Shown here one piece after another: positions 9,203-17,852 of a stretch of DNA of 43,858 nt. Position 1 is the stretch's first letter. Every line of letters starts with the position of its first letter. The notes beneath the pieces are model-generated. The model had not been told where the DNA came from. It saw only the letters and a program-made list of their open reading frames with translations, and searched no databases. The DNA is from Chloroflexota bacterium. GTDB taxonomy: Bacteria > Chloroflexota > Dehalococcoidia > Dehalococcoidales > RBG-16-60-22. The stretch covers positions 79,658 through 123,515 of the forward strand of contig JAHJTL010000097.1 of assembly GCA_018829775.1 (NCBI GenBank), given 5' to 3'. Both the position numbers and the translations under genes were made by a program.

Positions 9203-10305
9203 TAACGGTCAATCTCACCTACGGTAATATCAATACTGCCGAAAATGATGATTAAATCAGCCACTTTCCAGCCGCGTGTCATATCGCGCAGCGCCGTCAG
9301 GTTGAGCAGGCTCGGTGGACGGATATGGCAGCGGTAGGGAGCTATGGAATTATCTGATACCAGATAAAAACCGAGTTCGCCCTTGGGCGCTTCGATGCGG
9401 GCGTATGCTTCACCGGCCGGTGGTCGTATCAGGTGAGGCACCTCGGCTCTGGTGGGACCGGACGGTATCTGGTCCATCGCCTGCCTGATGATGCGCAGGC
9501 TCTGCCGCATTTCCTCAACCCGCTGACGGTAGCGGTCGTAGCAGTCGCCGGTTTCCTGTGTCGGGACATCGAAGTCAAAGCGGTCGTAGATGGAGTAGGG
9601 GTCAGCCTTGCGGATATCCCACTTCACACCGCTCGCCCGGAGCACCGGTCCGCTCGCCGAGCAGTTGATAGCCTGTTCTTTGGTCAGGATGCCGACGCCC
9701 TTGGCGCGGGCAATCAATATTTCGTTTTGCATCAGAAGGCGGTCGTACTCGTCCATGAAGCGTGGCATCAGGTCCATGAACTTGCGCAGGGCGGGCATGA
9801 ACTCTTCGGGCAGGTCCTGGCTGACACCGCCCACCCGCATGTAGTTATAGGTAAGCCGCTGGCCGCTGACCATCTCGAAGAGGTCGACGATTCTCTCCCG
9901 TTCCCGGAACATGTAGAGGAAAGGGGTGAAGTAGGCACCGCAGTCGTTCAGGAAGGCACCAACGGCAATCAGGAAGGCCGCGATGCGCTGGAGTTCAGAC
10001 ATGATAACCCGTATGTATTCAGCACGTTCCGGGACTTTTATGCCGGCCAGTTTCTCCACCGACAGGCAGTAGGCGAAGTTGTTGTTCATCGAGGAAATAT
10101 AGTCGAGTCGGTCCGTAAGCGGGATGAAACCGCTGTAAGTCCTCTGTTCGGCGAGCTTCTCTATGCCACGGTGCAGGTAGCCGAACACCGGTTCAATATC
10201 GACCACCACCTCACCGTCGAGTGTCGCCCGCATACGGAAAACCCCGTGAGTGCTCGGATGCACCGGGCCCATATTGAGCACAAAAGGTTCGGTTCGGACT
10301 GCCAT
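9202..10305 (-). CDS. nuoD: NADH-quinone oxidoreductase subunit D
   Basis: A 367-residue 49-kDa-type subunit, related to the large subunit of [NiFe] hydrogenases, which lines the quinone head-group site. HPSTHG (16-21) and YLHRGIEK (43-50) are the expected site residues. The four nickel-binding cysteines of hydrogenases are absent, so this is complex I and not an energy-converting hydrogenase. The C-terminus ends FGSIDITVGEIDR, as in true NuoD. It overlaps nuoC and nuoH by one base on each side. It is separate from nuoC, not fused. Confidence 0.95.
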   Translation of the reverse strand: MAVRTEPFVLNMGPVHPSTHGVFRMRATLDGEVVVDIEPVFGYLHRGIEKLAEQRTYSGFIPLTDRLDYISSMNNNFAYCLSVEKLAGIKVPERAEYIRVIMSELQRIAAFLIAVGAFLNDCGAYFTPFLYMFRERERIVDLFEMVSGQRLTYNYMRVGGVSQDLPEEFMPALRKFMDLMPRFMDEYDRLLMQNEILIARAKGVGILTKEQAINCSASGPVLRASGVKWDIRKADPYSIYDRFDFDVPTQETGDCYDRYRQRVEEMRQSLRIIRQAMDQIPSGPTRAEVPHLIRPPAGEAYARIEAPKGELGFYLVSDNSIAPYRCHIRPPSLLNLTALRDMTRGWKVADLIIIFGSIDITVGEIDR

Positions 10306-10745
10306 TATACAAAATCCTTCCGCAGGGGATGTCCTTCAAAACCTTCCCAGAGGAAAATGCGCTTCAGATTGGGATGTCCTTCAAACCTTATTCCGAAAAG
10401 GTCGTATATTTCCCGCTCCTGGAAGTCAGCCCCCTGCCACAGGCTCACCACCGAAGGCAACGACGGATTCTCGCGGTCGTAGCATCGAGCCTTAACCATC
10501 AGGCTGTGATTGTGCTCCAGGGAACTGAGCATGTAAACGACCTCGAAGTGGTCATAGAAATCGGTAGCGGTGACAAAATTGAGAAAATCAAAATCCAGGC
10601 CTTCGGTGTCTTTGAGAAAACGGGCAACGTCGGTAAGAGAATCGCTCCTCACCACCAGGTTATCCGGGCTGGATTCAACCACGCTGCCGGGCAGCTTTTC
10701 TTCTATTTTACTGGCGATTTCCTTGCCGGAAAGTGCAGCTGTCAT
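10305..10745 (-). CDS. nuoC: NADH-quinone oxidoreductase subunit C
   Basis: A 146-residue 30-kDa-type subunit of the peripheral arm. The diagnostic C-terminal block is present: [17 protein letters not shown] followed by the GHPNLKRIF and HPLRKDF phrases. The N-terminal 60 residues are variable, as is usual. Its start overlaps the nuoB stop by four bases (ATGA) and its stop shares a base with the nuoD start, so translation is coupled on both sides. Confidence 0.93.
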   Translation of the reverse strand: MTAALSGKEIASKIEEKLPGSVVESSPDNLVVRSDSLTDVARFLKDTEGLDFDFLNFVTATDFYDHFEVVYMLSSLEHNHSLMVKARCYDRENPSLPSVVSLWQGADFQEREIYDLFGIRFEGHPNLKRIFLWEGFEGHPLRKDFV

Positions 10746-11359
10746 CTCTGGAGTATCTTTCTCACATCAATGTTTTTTCGTCGGGCAATCTTCTTCTGCA
10801 GCATCTGAATGCCATAAATAAGGGCTTCGGGGCGGGGAGGGCAGCCGGGAACGTAGACATCTACGGGAATGATACGGTTGTACCCCGGCACCACGGCATA
10901 CGATGCCGAGGCGAAAATACCGCCGCTGATGGCGCAGGCGCCCATCGCGATGACCCATTTGGGCTCCGCCATCTGGTTGTAGATGCGCCTTACATTCGGT
11001 GCCATTTTCCAGGTCAGAGTGCCGGCGGTAATCATCAGGTCGGCCTGGCGGGGCGAGGCGCGCAGTATCTCCATGCCGAAACGCGCCAGGTCAAAGCGCG
11101 GGCCGTTGGCGGCAATCATCTCGAAGGCGCAGCAAGCGGGAAAGCAGATGGCCGTCCAGAGTGAGGAACGCCGACCCCAGTTAATCAACGCGTCCACCGA
11201 GGTCAGCAGAATATTCTGCTCCACTTCCTCATCGAGCCACCGGTCAGGGTCAGGAATCGGTTCCTGGCTTTTCGCCTTCAGGTCTTCAATAACCTGCCCC
11301 TCTTCCCGGTCCAGCTCGATATCCGAATAAATGTACTGTCTGGCAGGCTTTATTTCCAT
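10742..11359 (-). CDS. nuoB: NADH-quinone oxidoreductase subunit B (N2 cluster)
   Basis: A 205-residue subunit that binds cluster N2, the final iron-sulfur centre before quinone. The four ligands are Cys76, Cys77 (FPACCAFEM), Cys142 (MGACAISGG) and Cys173 (VPGCPPRPE). A longer reading from 11470 would add 37 residues that are antisense-like to nuoA; the ATG at 11359 gives a normal protein and is chosen. It begins 10 bases inside nuoA. The acidic N-terminal 45 residues before the conserved core are longer than in many homologues. Confidence 0.94.
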   Translation of the reverse strand: MEIKPARQYIYSDIELDREEGQVIEDLKAKSQEPIPDPDRWLDEEVEQNILLTSVDALINWGRRSSLWTAICFPACCAFEMIAANGPRFDLARFGMEILRASPRQADLMITAGTLTWKMAPNVRRIYNQMAEPKWVIAMGACAISGGIFASASYAVVPGYNRIIPVDVYVPGCPPRPEALIYGIQMLQKKIARRKNIDVRKILQR

Positions 11360-11721
11360 TCCAGAACCTTCTTCTTCCAGGCGTAGATGTAACCGACCAG
11401 AATAATGGCCACCAGGATTAAAATAGCGATAAAGCCAGCACTGCCCAGTGCTCGCAGATTGACCGCCCACGGGTACAGGAATACCACCAGGACATCAAGG
11501 ACCAGAAATATCAAGGCATAAAAATAGTAATGGAAGTTGAACTGGACCCAGGTCTTGCCGATGGTTTCCATGCCGCATTCAAAGATGGAATTTTTGATGG
11601 GATTGGGATTATGCGGGACGATTTTAAGAAACCTGAGGGCGATGGGAATAATTACCATGAGAAGGGTGAAAAGAACAGCTGCGATGAGAAACAGTCCAAT
11701 GTAGCCATAGTTCGTGAGCAA
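11350..11721 (-). CDS. nuoA: NADH-quinone oxidoreductase subunit A
   Basis: A 123-residue, three-helix membrane subunit of complex I and the first gene of the operon. The loop motif [13 protein letters not shown] (40-52) includes the conserved Cys49 that moves in the active/deactive transition of other complexes. The start is TTG at 11721, preceded by GAGG about nine bases upstream and by a promoter whose -10 lies about 33 bases before the start. No nuoE, nuoF or nuoG lies upstream; the next gene is a small membrane protein. The electron input module must therefore be encoded elsewhere or be replaced by another donor. Confidence 0.93.
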   Translation of the reverse strand: MLTNYGYIGLFLIAAVLFTLLMVIIPIALRFLKIVPHNPNPIKNSIFECGMETIGKTWVQFNFHYYFYALIFLVLDVLVVFLYPWAVNLRALGSAGFIAILILVAIILVGYIYAWKKKVLEWK

Positions 11722-11753
11722 TCGTCTGCCTCACAAAGAGAATGTATTGTCGT

Positions 11754-11783
11754 AGTATATCATACTCGTTTTTGGCAAGGCAA
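11754..11783 (-). promoter_or_regulatory. Predicted sigma-70 promoter of the nuo operon
   Basis: On the minus strand TTGCCT (11783-11778) is followed after 18 bases by TATACT (11759-11754). Transcription would begin near 11747, giving a leader of about 26 bases before the nuoA TTG start. This is a sequence match only. Confidence 0.55.
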
Positions 11784-11808
11784 GTTGTTTTCAGAAATGG
11801 CTTTGTGG

Positions 11809-12066
11809 CTAACTGCGGAAGATTAAAAGAAACACGGCGGTAATGGAGCTGATAAAAGAGGCAATTGCGGCGCCGACAAAGACATTCACCAGAATATTTC
11901 TGACCATCTCAAGCGTCTCGTAGGGCCAGTTTAGTTTCTCAATAAAGACGTTAAACCAGCCCTGCCCGAGCATAAATGTAATAATCGTTAAAAAAGCGGA
12001 GATAAAGAAGACGTAAAGTATTACTTTAAGAGTGGTGTTTCCGCTGCTTTTAATCTCTTCTGCCAT
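11809..12066 (-). CDS. Small two-helix membrane protein
   Basis: An 85-residue protein of unknown function. The N-terminal 13 residues are polar (MAEEIKSSGNTTL), followed by a hydrophobic helix (about 14-34), an amphipathic stretch with a WFNVFIEKLNWPYETLEMVR core, and a second hydrophobic helix (about 60-83). It is on the same strand as nuo, 87 bases upstream of nuoA, but a promoter-like sequence lies between them, so it may be separate. I do not recognise the family and do not assign a role. Confidence 0.65.
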   Translation of the reverse strand: MAEEIKSSGNTTLKVILYVFFISAFLTIITFMLGQGWFNVFIEKLNWPYETLEMVRNILVNVFVGAAIASFISSITAVFLLIFRS

Positions 12067-12167
12067 CTCACGCCACCTGATGAAAGTGTAAACGCAGTAT
12101 AAAGCGCCTTTCGTGCTATGTCAACAGTAAAAGAAAAATCGGGATTAGCATCAGTGCTGTACGTCAA

Positions 12168-12197
12168 TTGACACCAGTTCGATTCCTTTTGTAAACT
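12168..12197 (+). promoter_or_regulatory. Possible promoter of tldD
   Basis: TTGACA (12168-12173), 18 bases, TAAACT (12192-12197), about 50 bases upstream of the tldD GTG start. The -35 is perfect and the -10 matches 4 of 6. Confidence 0.45.
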
Positions 12198-12250
12198 GAC
12201 TTCATCTAGGTATTAATCAGTCAATATATTAACCTTGGAGTGATATAACT

Positions 12251-13624
12251 GTGTCTCTGAAAAACGTTGCCCGGGAATTGGCCGAATTAATCAAGCGTGA
12301 CGATGCTGATTATATTGAGGCGCATCTTGAGGAAAGCCAGACCAGCCATATTGTGTATCGAGGAAGAGAGCTAGAATCGATTGGCCGGTCGGAGGCGGTT
12401 GGAGGCAACGTGCGGGTGATGGTCAAGGGGGGCTGGGGCTTTGTCAGCTTCAATAACCTTGAGGACTTGAAGGTCAGGGTTGAGATGGCCATCAGGCAGG
12501 CCAAGCTGGTTGGCCGCGAGAAAAGCCAGCTGGCAACGGTGTCTCCAGTGGTGGACAGGGTACCGGCAGAGGTGGACAGAGACCCCGTGGCCATACCTCT
12601 CGCCGAAAAGAAGCAGATACTGGACGAGTACAATGAAATCGTCTGGCGGAAGCCCGAGATACAGACCTCTAACATTGGCTACATTGACAGCCGTAAACAG
12701 ACCATTTTCCTGAGTTCACTCGGCAGCTATATCGAGCAGGAAAGGGCGGACATTAACCTGCGCATCGCGGCTGTTGCCGCTCGCGAAGGCGATATCCAGC
12801 AGGCAGGGTTGAGCGTGGGCAGTCGTGGCGACCTTACGCCAATCCGGCAGCTTCATCGGGAGGTGGAGCGTCTCTCGCATCACGTTGTGGAACTGCTCTC
12901 AGCCCCTAAGGCCAGGGGCGGCGAGTACACGGTGGTCCTCGACCCGGTGCTGGCCGGCGTCTTCGTCCATGAAGCCTTCGGGCATTTGTCCGAGTCGGAT
13001 TTTGTCTACGAAAACGACCGCGTACGTGAACTTATGGCACTGGGAAAACAGTTCGGCAGTCAGGAGCTCAATATTGTGGACACGGCCACGCTGCCCGGAC
13101 TTCGCGGCAGCTACAAATACGATGATGAAGGCGTTCCCGCCACCAGAACGTACCTCATCAGGGAAGGCAAACTGGTGGGCAGGCTGCACTCAAGGGAGAC
13201 AGCAGCCAAAATGGAGGAGCAGCCCACCGGTAATGCCCGCGCCATAAGCTATCGCTACCCTCCCATCGTCCGCATGACCAATACCTATATTGAGCCGGGC
13301 AAGGTGTCCTTTGAGGACATGCTCGGTGATATCAAAGAGGGAATCTACGCCAAGAACTGGTACGGTGGCACCACGAGCATGGAGATGTTTACCTTTTCCG
13401 CAGGTGAGGCGTACATGATTCGCAATGGCAAAATCGCTGAGTCACTGCGGCCGGTGGTGCTGACCGGCAACGTGTTTGATACGCTGAAAAATATCGATGC
13501 TATCGGCAATGACCTTGATATGAACCAGGGAGGTGGCTGTGGAAAGGGAGGGCAGATGCCGCTGCCGGTCTCCAATGGCAGCCCTCATATCCGAATCCGT
13601 CGCTGTCTGGTGGGAGGTAGTTAA
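12251..13624 (+). CDS. tldD: TldD family metalloprotease
   Basis: A 457-residue TldD protein. TldD and TldE (PmbA) form a heterodimeric zinc peptidase that degrades unfolded peptides and, in some hosts, removes leader peptides from ribosomally made natural products. The catalytic signature HEAFGH (240-245, HExxxH) is intact and is followed by the usual LSESD. The C-terminal zinc-cysteine phrase GCGKGGQ is present near residue 437. The start is GTG at 12251 with GGAG about 11 bases upstream. The partner gene follows immediately. No RiPP precursor is apparent nearby, so a general peptidase role is more likely here. Confidence 0.92.
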   Translation: MSLKNVARELAELIKRDDADYIEAHLEESQTSHIVYRGRELESIGRSEAVGGNVRVMVKGGWGFVSFNNLEDLKVRVEMAIRQAKLVGREKSQLATVSPVVDRVPAEVDRDPVAIPLAEKKQILDEYNEIVWRKPEIQTSNIGYIDSRKQTIFLSSLGSYIEQERADINLRIAAVAAREGDIQQAGLSVGSRGDLTPIRQLHREVERLSHHVVELLSAPKARGGEYTVVLDPVLAGVFVHEAFGHLSESDFVYENDRVRELMALGKQFGSQELNIVDTATLPGLRGSYKYDDEGVPATRTYLIREGKLVGRLHSRETAAKMEEQPTGNARAISYRYPPIVRMTNTYIEPGKVSFEDMLGDIKEGIYAKNWYGGTTSMEMFTFSAGEAYMIRNGKIAESLRPVVLTGNVFDTLKNIDAIGNDLDMNQGGGCGKGGQMPLPVSNGSPHIRIRRCLVGGS

Positions 13625-13625
13625 C

Positions 13626-14930
13626 GTGGAAGAGATACTGATTCAGGCGAAAAAAGCAGCCGAGGATGCGGAGGTCTTTTCAGTATCATCTGAGGAGACC
13701 CAGGTAAGTTTCGAGACCAATCGGCTGAAGCATCTCCAGACAAAACAGCAGACCAGCGTGGCGCTGCGCATCATTCGTCAGGGCAGGCTCGGTTACGCCG
13801 TCACCACCAACCCTGATGAACACCCAAACCTGGTAGATAATGCCGTTGAGACATCGCGGTTCGGTATGACGGCCAGGTTTGAGCTACCATCGACAAATTC
13901 ATATCCGCAGATTGAGGTTTTCAGCGCTGACGTCGAATCCGTACCCGTAGAAACAATGGTTGAGCTCGGCGAACAACTCATCTCCGCGGTTACCAAGCAC
14001 ACTCCGGGCATCATCTGCGAGGCCGAGGTGACCAGAGGAGTGGTCTCAGTACGGCTGATGAATTCTCGTGGCGGGCAGGCGGAGTACCGCAAAAGCTATT
14101 TCAGCTTTGGCATCGAAGGCAATTTAACCCAGGGCACCGATATGCTATTTGTTGGAGATAGTGCCAGCTCTTGCCAGCCGATAATGGAGCCAGGCACCGT
14201 AACCGATACTGTGCTTCAGCAACTGGAGCTGGCAAAGGAACAGGCAACGGTGCCCACAAAATCGCTGCCGACCATCTTCACCCCGAATGGAGTGGCCAGC
14301 GCCCTCGTCATGCCGCTGATGGCGGCCTTCAACGGCAAGACGGTACTGGAAGGGGCTTCCCCGATTGGGCAAAAGCTTGGTGAAAGGGTCTTTGACCAAA
14401 AATTTCAACTATGGGATGACCCGGTGATTCCCCTCCGGCCGAGCAGTCGACCCTGCGATGATGAAGGTGTGCCCAGCCAGCGCACCCCGCTTGTTGAGGC
14501 CGGGAAAGTAACCAGCTTCCTCTACGACCTTCAGACCGCTGCTCTGGCAAATACCCGGAGCACCGGCAACGGCAGCCGGGGTCATGGCGGATTGCCGTCT
14601 CCATCTCCGAGTGCTTTCGTGGTGGCTCCGGGCAGCTCCACCTTTGGCGATATGGTGGGGGACATCAAGGAAGGGCTGGTGGTGGAGCAGCTTATGGGTG
14701 CCGGACAGGGTAACATTCTGGGCGGCGATTTCAGCGGCAATGTCCTGCTAGGCTACAAGGTGGAAAATGGTAAAATAGTGGGTAGAGTGAAGGATACCAT
14801 GGTTTCCGGGAATGTCTATCAGGTGCTGAAAGAAATCGTTGCCCTTGGCCGTGAGTCCAGGTGGGTGGGGGGCTTTTTACAGACCCCGCATATATACTGT
14901 CCCGCTCTATCGGTGGCGAGTAAGGGGTAG
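13626..14930 (+). CDS. pmbA: TldE/PmbA family protein (TldD partner)
   Basis: A 434-residue PmbA/TldE protein, the partner subunit of TldD that lacks the HExxxH site. The N-terminal half has the family pattern of an SxxETQVSFETNRLK strand, and the C-terminal half the LYDLQTA and GDIKEGLVVEQLMGAG phrases around the subunit interface. The start is GTG at 13626 with GGGAGG upstream inside the end of tldD. Only one base separates it from the tldD stop, so the pair is translationally coupled. The frame is open further upstream, but that part is antisense-like overlap with tldD. Confidence 0.92.
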   Translation: MEEILIQAKKAAEDAEVFSVSSEETQVSFETNRLKHLQTKQQTSVALRIIRQGRLGYAVTTNPDEHPNLVDNAVETSRFGMTARFELPSTNSYPQIEVFSADVESVPVETMVELGEQLISAVTKHTPGIICEAEVTRGVVSVRLMNSRGGQAEYRKSYFSFGIEGNLTQGTDMLFVGDSASSCQPIMEPGTVTDTVLQQLELAKEQATVPTKSLPTIFTPNGVASALVMPLMAAFNGKTVLEGASPIGQKLGERVFDQKFQLWDDPVIPLRPSSRPCDDEGVPSQRTPLVEAGKVTSFLYDLQTAALANTRSTGNGSRGHGGLPSPSPSAFVVAPGSSTFGDMVGDIKEGLVVEQLMGAGQGNILGGDFSGNVLLGYKVENGKIVGRVKDTMVSGNVYQVLKEIVALGRESRWVGGFLQTPHIYCPALSVASKG

Positions 14931-14961
14931 CCCAGGTAATTGAGGTGATGAGGAGGTTGAA

Positions 14962-15291
14962 ATGAATTGGCTTCAAATCGTAGTAGCAATTTTGTTCGTC
15001 ATCTTTTGGTGGATTGGAGGTACGTTAGTTATCATCCAGAGAATGCCATCAGATATTAAGCCAGTGATTTTTATAGGCAATCGGTTTGGTTTAATTCTTG
15101 GTATGTTTAATTTGTTGTTCTTCTTCGGTGCTGCCTTTTATCTTGGTTTCACTTGGTGGCCTTTAGTTTTGATAGCACTATTTATTGGTATTCTTTCAAG
15201 GTTCATTGTGTCCGATGCTTTTGTCTTAAGATTCATCATATTCCCACTATACATCGTATATTCTCGGTTGGTAATAAGGAGGTTGAAGTGA
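14962..15291 (+). CDS. Small membrane protein, four predicted helices
   Basis: A 109-residue, very hydrophobic protein with about four membrane segments (residues 5-26, 34-52, 54-78 and 85-102) and a basic C-terminus (SRLVIRRLK). A strong ribosome site, AGGAGG, lies 9 bases before the ATG. Base composition is visibly more AT-rich than in the tldD/pmbA pair before it, which suggests more recent acquisition. The next gene overlaps it by 4 bases, so the two are co-expressed. No family recognised. Confidence 0.7.
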   Translation: MNWLQIVVAILFVIFWWIGGTLVIIQRMPSDIKPVIFIGNRFGLILGMFNLLFFFGAAFYLGFTWWPLVLIALFIGILSRFIVSDAFVLRFIIFPLYIVYSRLVIRRLK

Positions 15292-15683
15292 AAAGCAGAC
15301 CACCTTCGGCACCAGCTGTAGTTGTGGGTACCATGCTATTGTTTATATTTATTACGATTCCTAGCATAATCCTTACTATCTCCCATTTTGTTTTGCTACC
15401 AATAGGATGGTTCTTGAGTGTTTTTACAGGTAAACCGTCTTCGCTTCGGGCTCACTTTATTACTCTTAAGCTAAGCCCAATATTCCTAATTCTAGTAATT
15501 CCAGCCATTTTCTACTTTTATGTCTGGGTACCATTGGCTTGGATATTCTTCACTTGGATGGTAATTTACTATATAAGTCGTAGGTGGACGGGAGCCGTAC
15601 AACGAGACAGACAGATGGAAGAAGTATTAAAAAGGATGGACGCTCATGAAAGCAAGATAAAGGAATCTGAGAAGGATGGATAG
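15288..15683 (+). CDS. Small membrane protein with cytoplasmic charged tail
   Basis: A 131-residue protein with about three hydrophobic segments (roughly 9-40, 57-75 and 78-92) and a long charged C-terminal tail (about 95-131) of alternating Lys/Arg and Glu that could be a coiled coil. The start is taken as GTG at 15288, which overlaps the previous stop (GTGA) and has AAGGAGG eight bases upstream; a longer frame from 15153 is mostly antisense to nothing but overlaps the previous gene by 45 codons and is rejected. AT-rich like its neighbours. Family not recognised. Confidence 0.65.
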   Translation: MKSRPPSAPAVVVGTMLLFIFITIPSIILTISHFVLLPIGWFLSVFTGKPSSLRAHFITLKLSPIFLILVIPAIFYFYVWVPLAWIFFTWMVIYYISRRWTGAVQRDRQMEEVLKRMDAHESKIKESEKDG

Positions 15684-15819
15684 AATTCCGCACTAAATAA
15701 ACTTGTTCTAAGTACTAACAAACCGATGAGCACTAAGTTTAAAAATAAAGGAGTCAAAGCTACCAAGCGACTTTGCTCGCTTTTAGCCCATATGACGGAC
15801 AGCCAAGGGGAACAAAAAT

Positions 15820-16371
15820 ATGAATGATGGTTGGTATGACACTGCACAGATTTGCGCTAACGGACATGTAATCAACTGGATGTCAATCTCAAAACCTGAG
15901 AATAACCGGGGGTTCTGTGGTAAGTGTGGAGCACCAACCATTACCAATTGTCAATATTGTAATGCTAAGATAATGGGCTACTATCATGTAGGACGCTTTA
16001 CATATGAGGAACATAAAAAAAGAATGCGTGAGATACTGCACCCACTACCTAATGCTACACTTGATTATAATACTGGTTTGACACTGCCAAGCTTCTGCCC
16101 TGAATGCAGTGAACCATATCCGTGGACAGAAGCAAAACTCAAAGCCGCACAAGAGCTAACTGATGAACTTGATAGCTTGAAACCAAAAGAGCGTGAACTT
16201 CTGAAGAAAAGCCTTGATGATATTGTGCGGGATACGCCTCAAACCACTGTGGCAGCAACTCGGTTCAAAAAGCTTGTTGCTAAGGCTGGACCAGTTGTAG
16301 CAGATAGCTTTAGGAAAATTTTGGTAGATGTATTGAGCGAAACGGCCAAGAAAGTAATCTGGCCATCTTAA
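15820..16371 (+). CDS. DUF2321 family zinc-ribbon protein
   Basis: A 183-residue protein that begins MNDGWYDTAQICANGHVIN, which is characteristic of the uncharacterised DUF2321 family (YDTAQVCxNGHVI). It has several CxxC pairs: CGKC near residue 36, CQYC near 46 and CPEC near 91, so it should bind one or two zinc ions in its N-terminal 100 residues. The C-terminal part (about 100-183) is helical and charged. AAGGGGA lies a few bases before the start. No function is established for the family. It sits alone between an AT-rich membrane gene pair and a repeat copy. Confidence 0.8.
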   Translation: MNDGWYDTAQICANGHVINWMSISKPENNRGFCGKCGAPTITNCQYCNAKIMGYYHVGRFTYEEHKKRMREILHPLPNATLDYNTGLTLPSFCPECSEPYPWTEAKLKAAQELTDELDSLKPKERELLKKSLDDIVRDTPQTTVAATRFKKLVAKAGPVVADSFRKILVDVLSETAKKVIWPS

Positions 16372-16386
16372 AATAAGAGGAGTCCA

Positions 16387-16466
16387 AGAGGGGCGAAGCC
16401 CCTCTCCCAAATCTTCCCCTTCCCCTTATCGAAGGGGAAGGGGATAAAGGGGATGGGGTTACCTCA
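16387..16466 (+). repeat. Dispersed double-hairpin repeat, copy A
   Basis: First hairpin: AGAGGGGC (16387-16394), loop GAA, GCCCCTCT (16398-16405). Second hairpin: a 12-bp perfect stem, 16416-16427 with 16432-16443. A G-rich tail follows (ATAAAGGGGATGGGGTTACC). The same layout occurs at 22427 and 29773, and the right half at 39751. It lies between the DUF2321 stop and the PAC2 gene and may act as a transcript end. Confidence 0.75.
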
Positions 16467-16500
16467 TAAAACTTAGTAGAATAAATTGAGGTGTGGTGAA

Positions 16501-17295
16501 ATGAATGAGTTAGTCAAGCTTAAAGCTCGTCCCAGGTTAAATTCACCGAATATACTCGCCGCCTGGCCAGGCGTTGGGAACGTCGCCATGATTGTGGCTA
16601 CGTATCTCTTGAGAAAGCTGAAATTTAAAGAACTCGGCGAGATTGAACCGTCGTACTTCTTCGACCCTGTCGGGGTGGTGGTCAAGGACAACGTGGTTGA
16701 GGAGCCGAAATTTCCGCAGAGCAAGTTCTACTACTTGAAGAACAAAGGCGGAGGCAGCGACCTCATCGTATTCATCGGCGAGGACCAGCCAGCAGCTAAA
16801 GGCTATGAGCTTGCCAACTGCGTCCTCGACGTTGCCGATAAGTTTAAGGCACCGAGGATATTCACCTGTGCCGCGGCAATGACCCGCATCCATCACACCG
16901 AATCGCCCGGGGTGCTGGGCGTGGCCACCAGCCCATCGGCAGCGGCCATTTTCAAGAAGTACAACCTGATGCATGCCGGTAACCTGCAAATCGCCGGATT
17001 GAATGGGTTGTTGCTGGGGGTGGCCAAGGAACGTGAGATTGATGGCATCTGCCTGCTCGGGGAAGTACCGGTCTACGCCACCCGTATTCAGAACCCGATG
17101 GCAGCGATGGCGGTACTCGAGGTGATGACCACGATGCTGGGCGTGGAGATTGACCTTGATGAACTGGCACAACTAGCGGTGGAAACGAAGCAGAGAATGA
17201 AGCAGGTGGCCTCGCAGGCGATGGGCGAGTATATTGACTATTTCACCGAGCCGATATGGGAGCGTGGCGAGGAAGAGGAGGACGAGGAGGAGTAA
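16501..17295 (+). CDS. PAC2 family protein
   Basis: A 264-residue protein of the PAC2 family, named for eukaryotic proteasome assembly chaperone 2, with common homologues in archaea, actinobacteria and Chloroflexota. The family pattern is visible: AAWPGVGNVAMIVATYLL near the N-terminus, LIVFIGEDQPAA in the middle and IAGLNGLLLGVAKEREIDGICLLGE after residue 165. The C-terminus is a run of acidic residues. The start ATG at 16501 is preferred over a TTG five codons earlier because GAGGTG lies just ahead of it. Bacterial function is unknown. It heads the metabolic run that includes mtnA and mtnP. Confidence 0.85.
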   Translation: MNELVKLKARPRLNSPNILAAWPGVGNVAMIVATYLLRKLKFKELGEIEPSYFFDPVGVVVKDNVVEEPKFPQSKFYYLKNKGGGSDLIVFIGEDQPAAKGYELANCVLDVADKFKAPRIFTCAAAMTRIHHTESPGVLGVATSPSAAAIFKKYNLMHAGNLQIAGLNGLLLGVAKEREIDGICLLGEVPVYATRIQNPMAAMAVLEVMTTMLGVEIDLDELAQLAVETKQRMKQVASQAMGEYIDYFTEPIWERGEEEEDEEE

Positions 17296-17312
17296 TCTGA
17301 GGTCAGAGCGTG

Positions 17313-17852
17313 ATGCTGGGCACCAAAGTCAGACTGCGTGAGAAAAAATTAACCGACGCCCGCAACGATTACCGGTGGCAGACCAATCCGGAACTGGTCC
17401 GACTTGACGCCATGCCCCTGCTGACCAGCTCTTTCCCGCGATATTTGCTTGACTATACGATGGCGCTGGGCAATCCTTCACCGAAACGCCGTACCTTTGC
17501 TATAGAAACCCTTGACGGCAGGCACATTGGCAACTGTGTTTATTACAGCATCGATAGGGAGAAGGAGGAGGCGGAGCTGGGTATCATGATAGGTGAACGG
17601 GACTGCTGGGACAGGGGTTATGGCACCGATGCCGTGGACACGCTCGTGGATTATATTTTCACCGAGACCGGTCTGCAGCGGATTTACCTGAAAACTCTGG
17701 ACTGGAATGGGCGGGCACAGCGTTGCTTTGTTAAAAGCGACTTCATCCCCTGCGGAGAAATGGTGAAGAACGGGCATCGCTTTGTGCTCATGGAGGTGAG
17801 GAGAGAACAGTGGCAAAAAGAGCAGGGTCAGATTAAAGGAGCTGATTTTTGA
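17313..17852 (+). CDS. GNAT family N-acetyltransferase
   Basis: A 179-residue RimJ/RimL-like acetyltransferase. The acetyl-CoA pyrophosphate loop reads ERDCWDRGYGTDAVD (about 93-107), matching the R/Q-x-x-G-x-G/A pattern, and is followed by the LQRIYLKTLDWNGRAQRCF motif typical of the branch that acetylates protein N-termini or small amines. Target unknown. A GTG lies one codon upstream (17310). The gene begins 17 bases after the PAC2 stop and overlaps mtnA by four bases, so it belongs to the same transcript. Confidence 0.85.
   Translation: MLGTKVRLREKKLTDARNDYRWQTNPELVRLDAMPLLTSSFPRYLLDYTMALGNPSPKRRTFAIETLDGRHIGNCVYYSIDREKEEAELGIMIGERDCWDRGYGTDAVDTLVDYIFTETGLQRIYLKTLDWNGRAQRCFVKSDFIPCGEMVKNGHRFVLMEVRREQWQKEQGQIKGADF

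Noticed and set aside
9202-11359. Energy-converting [NiFe] hydrogenase in place of complex I
   Set aside because: NuoD lacks the nickel cysteines and the operon has three full antiporter subunits plus NuoA, NuoJ and NuoK.
16387-16443. Repeat hairpins as tRNA or CRISPR repeats
   Set aside because: No cloverleaf, anticodon arm or CCA end; copies are single and many kilobases apart.
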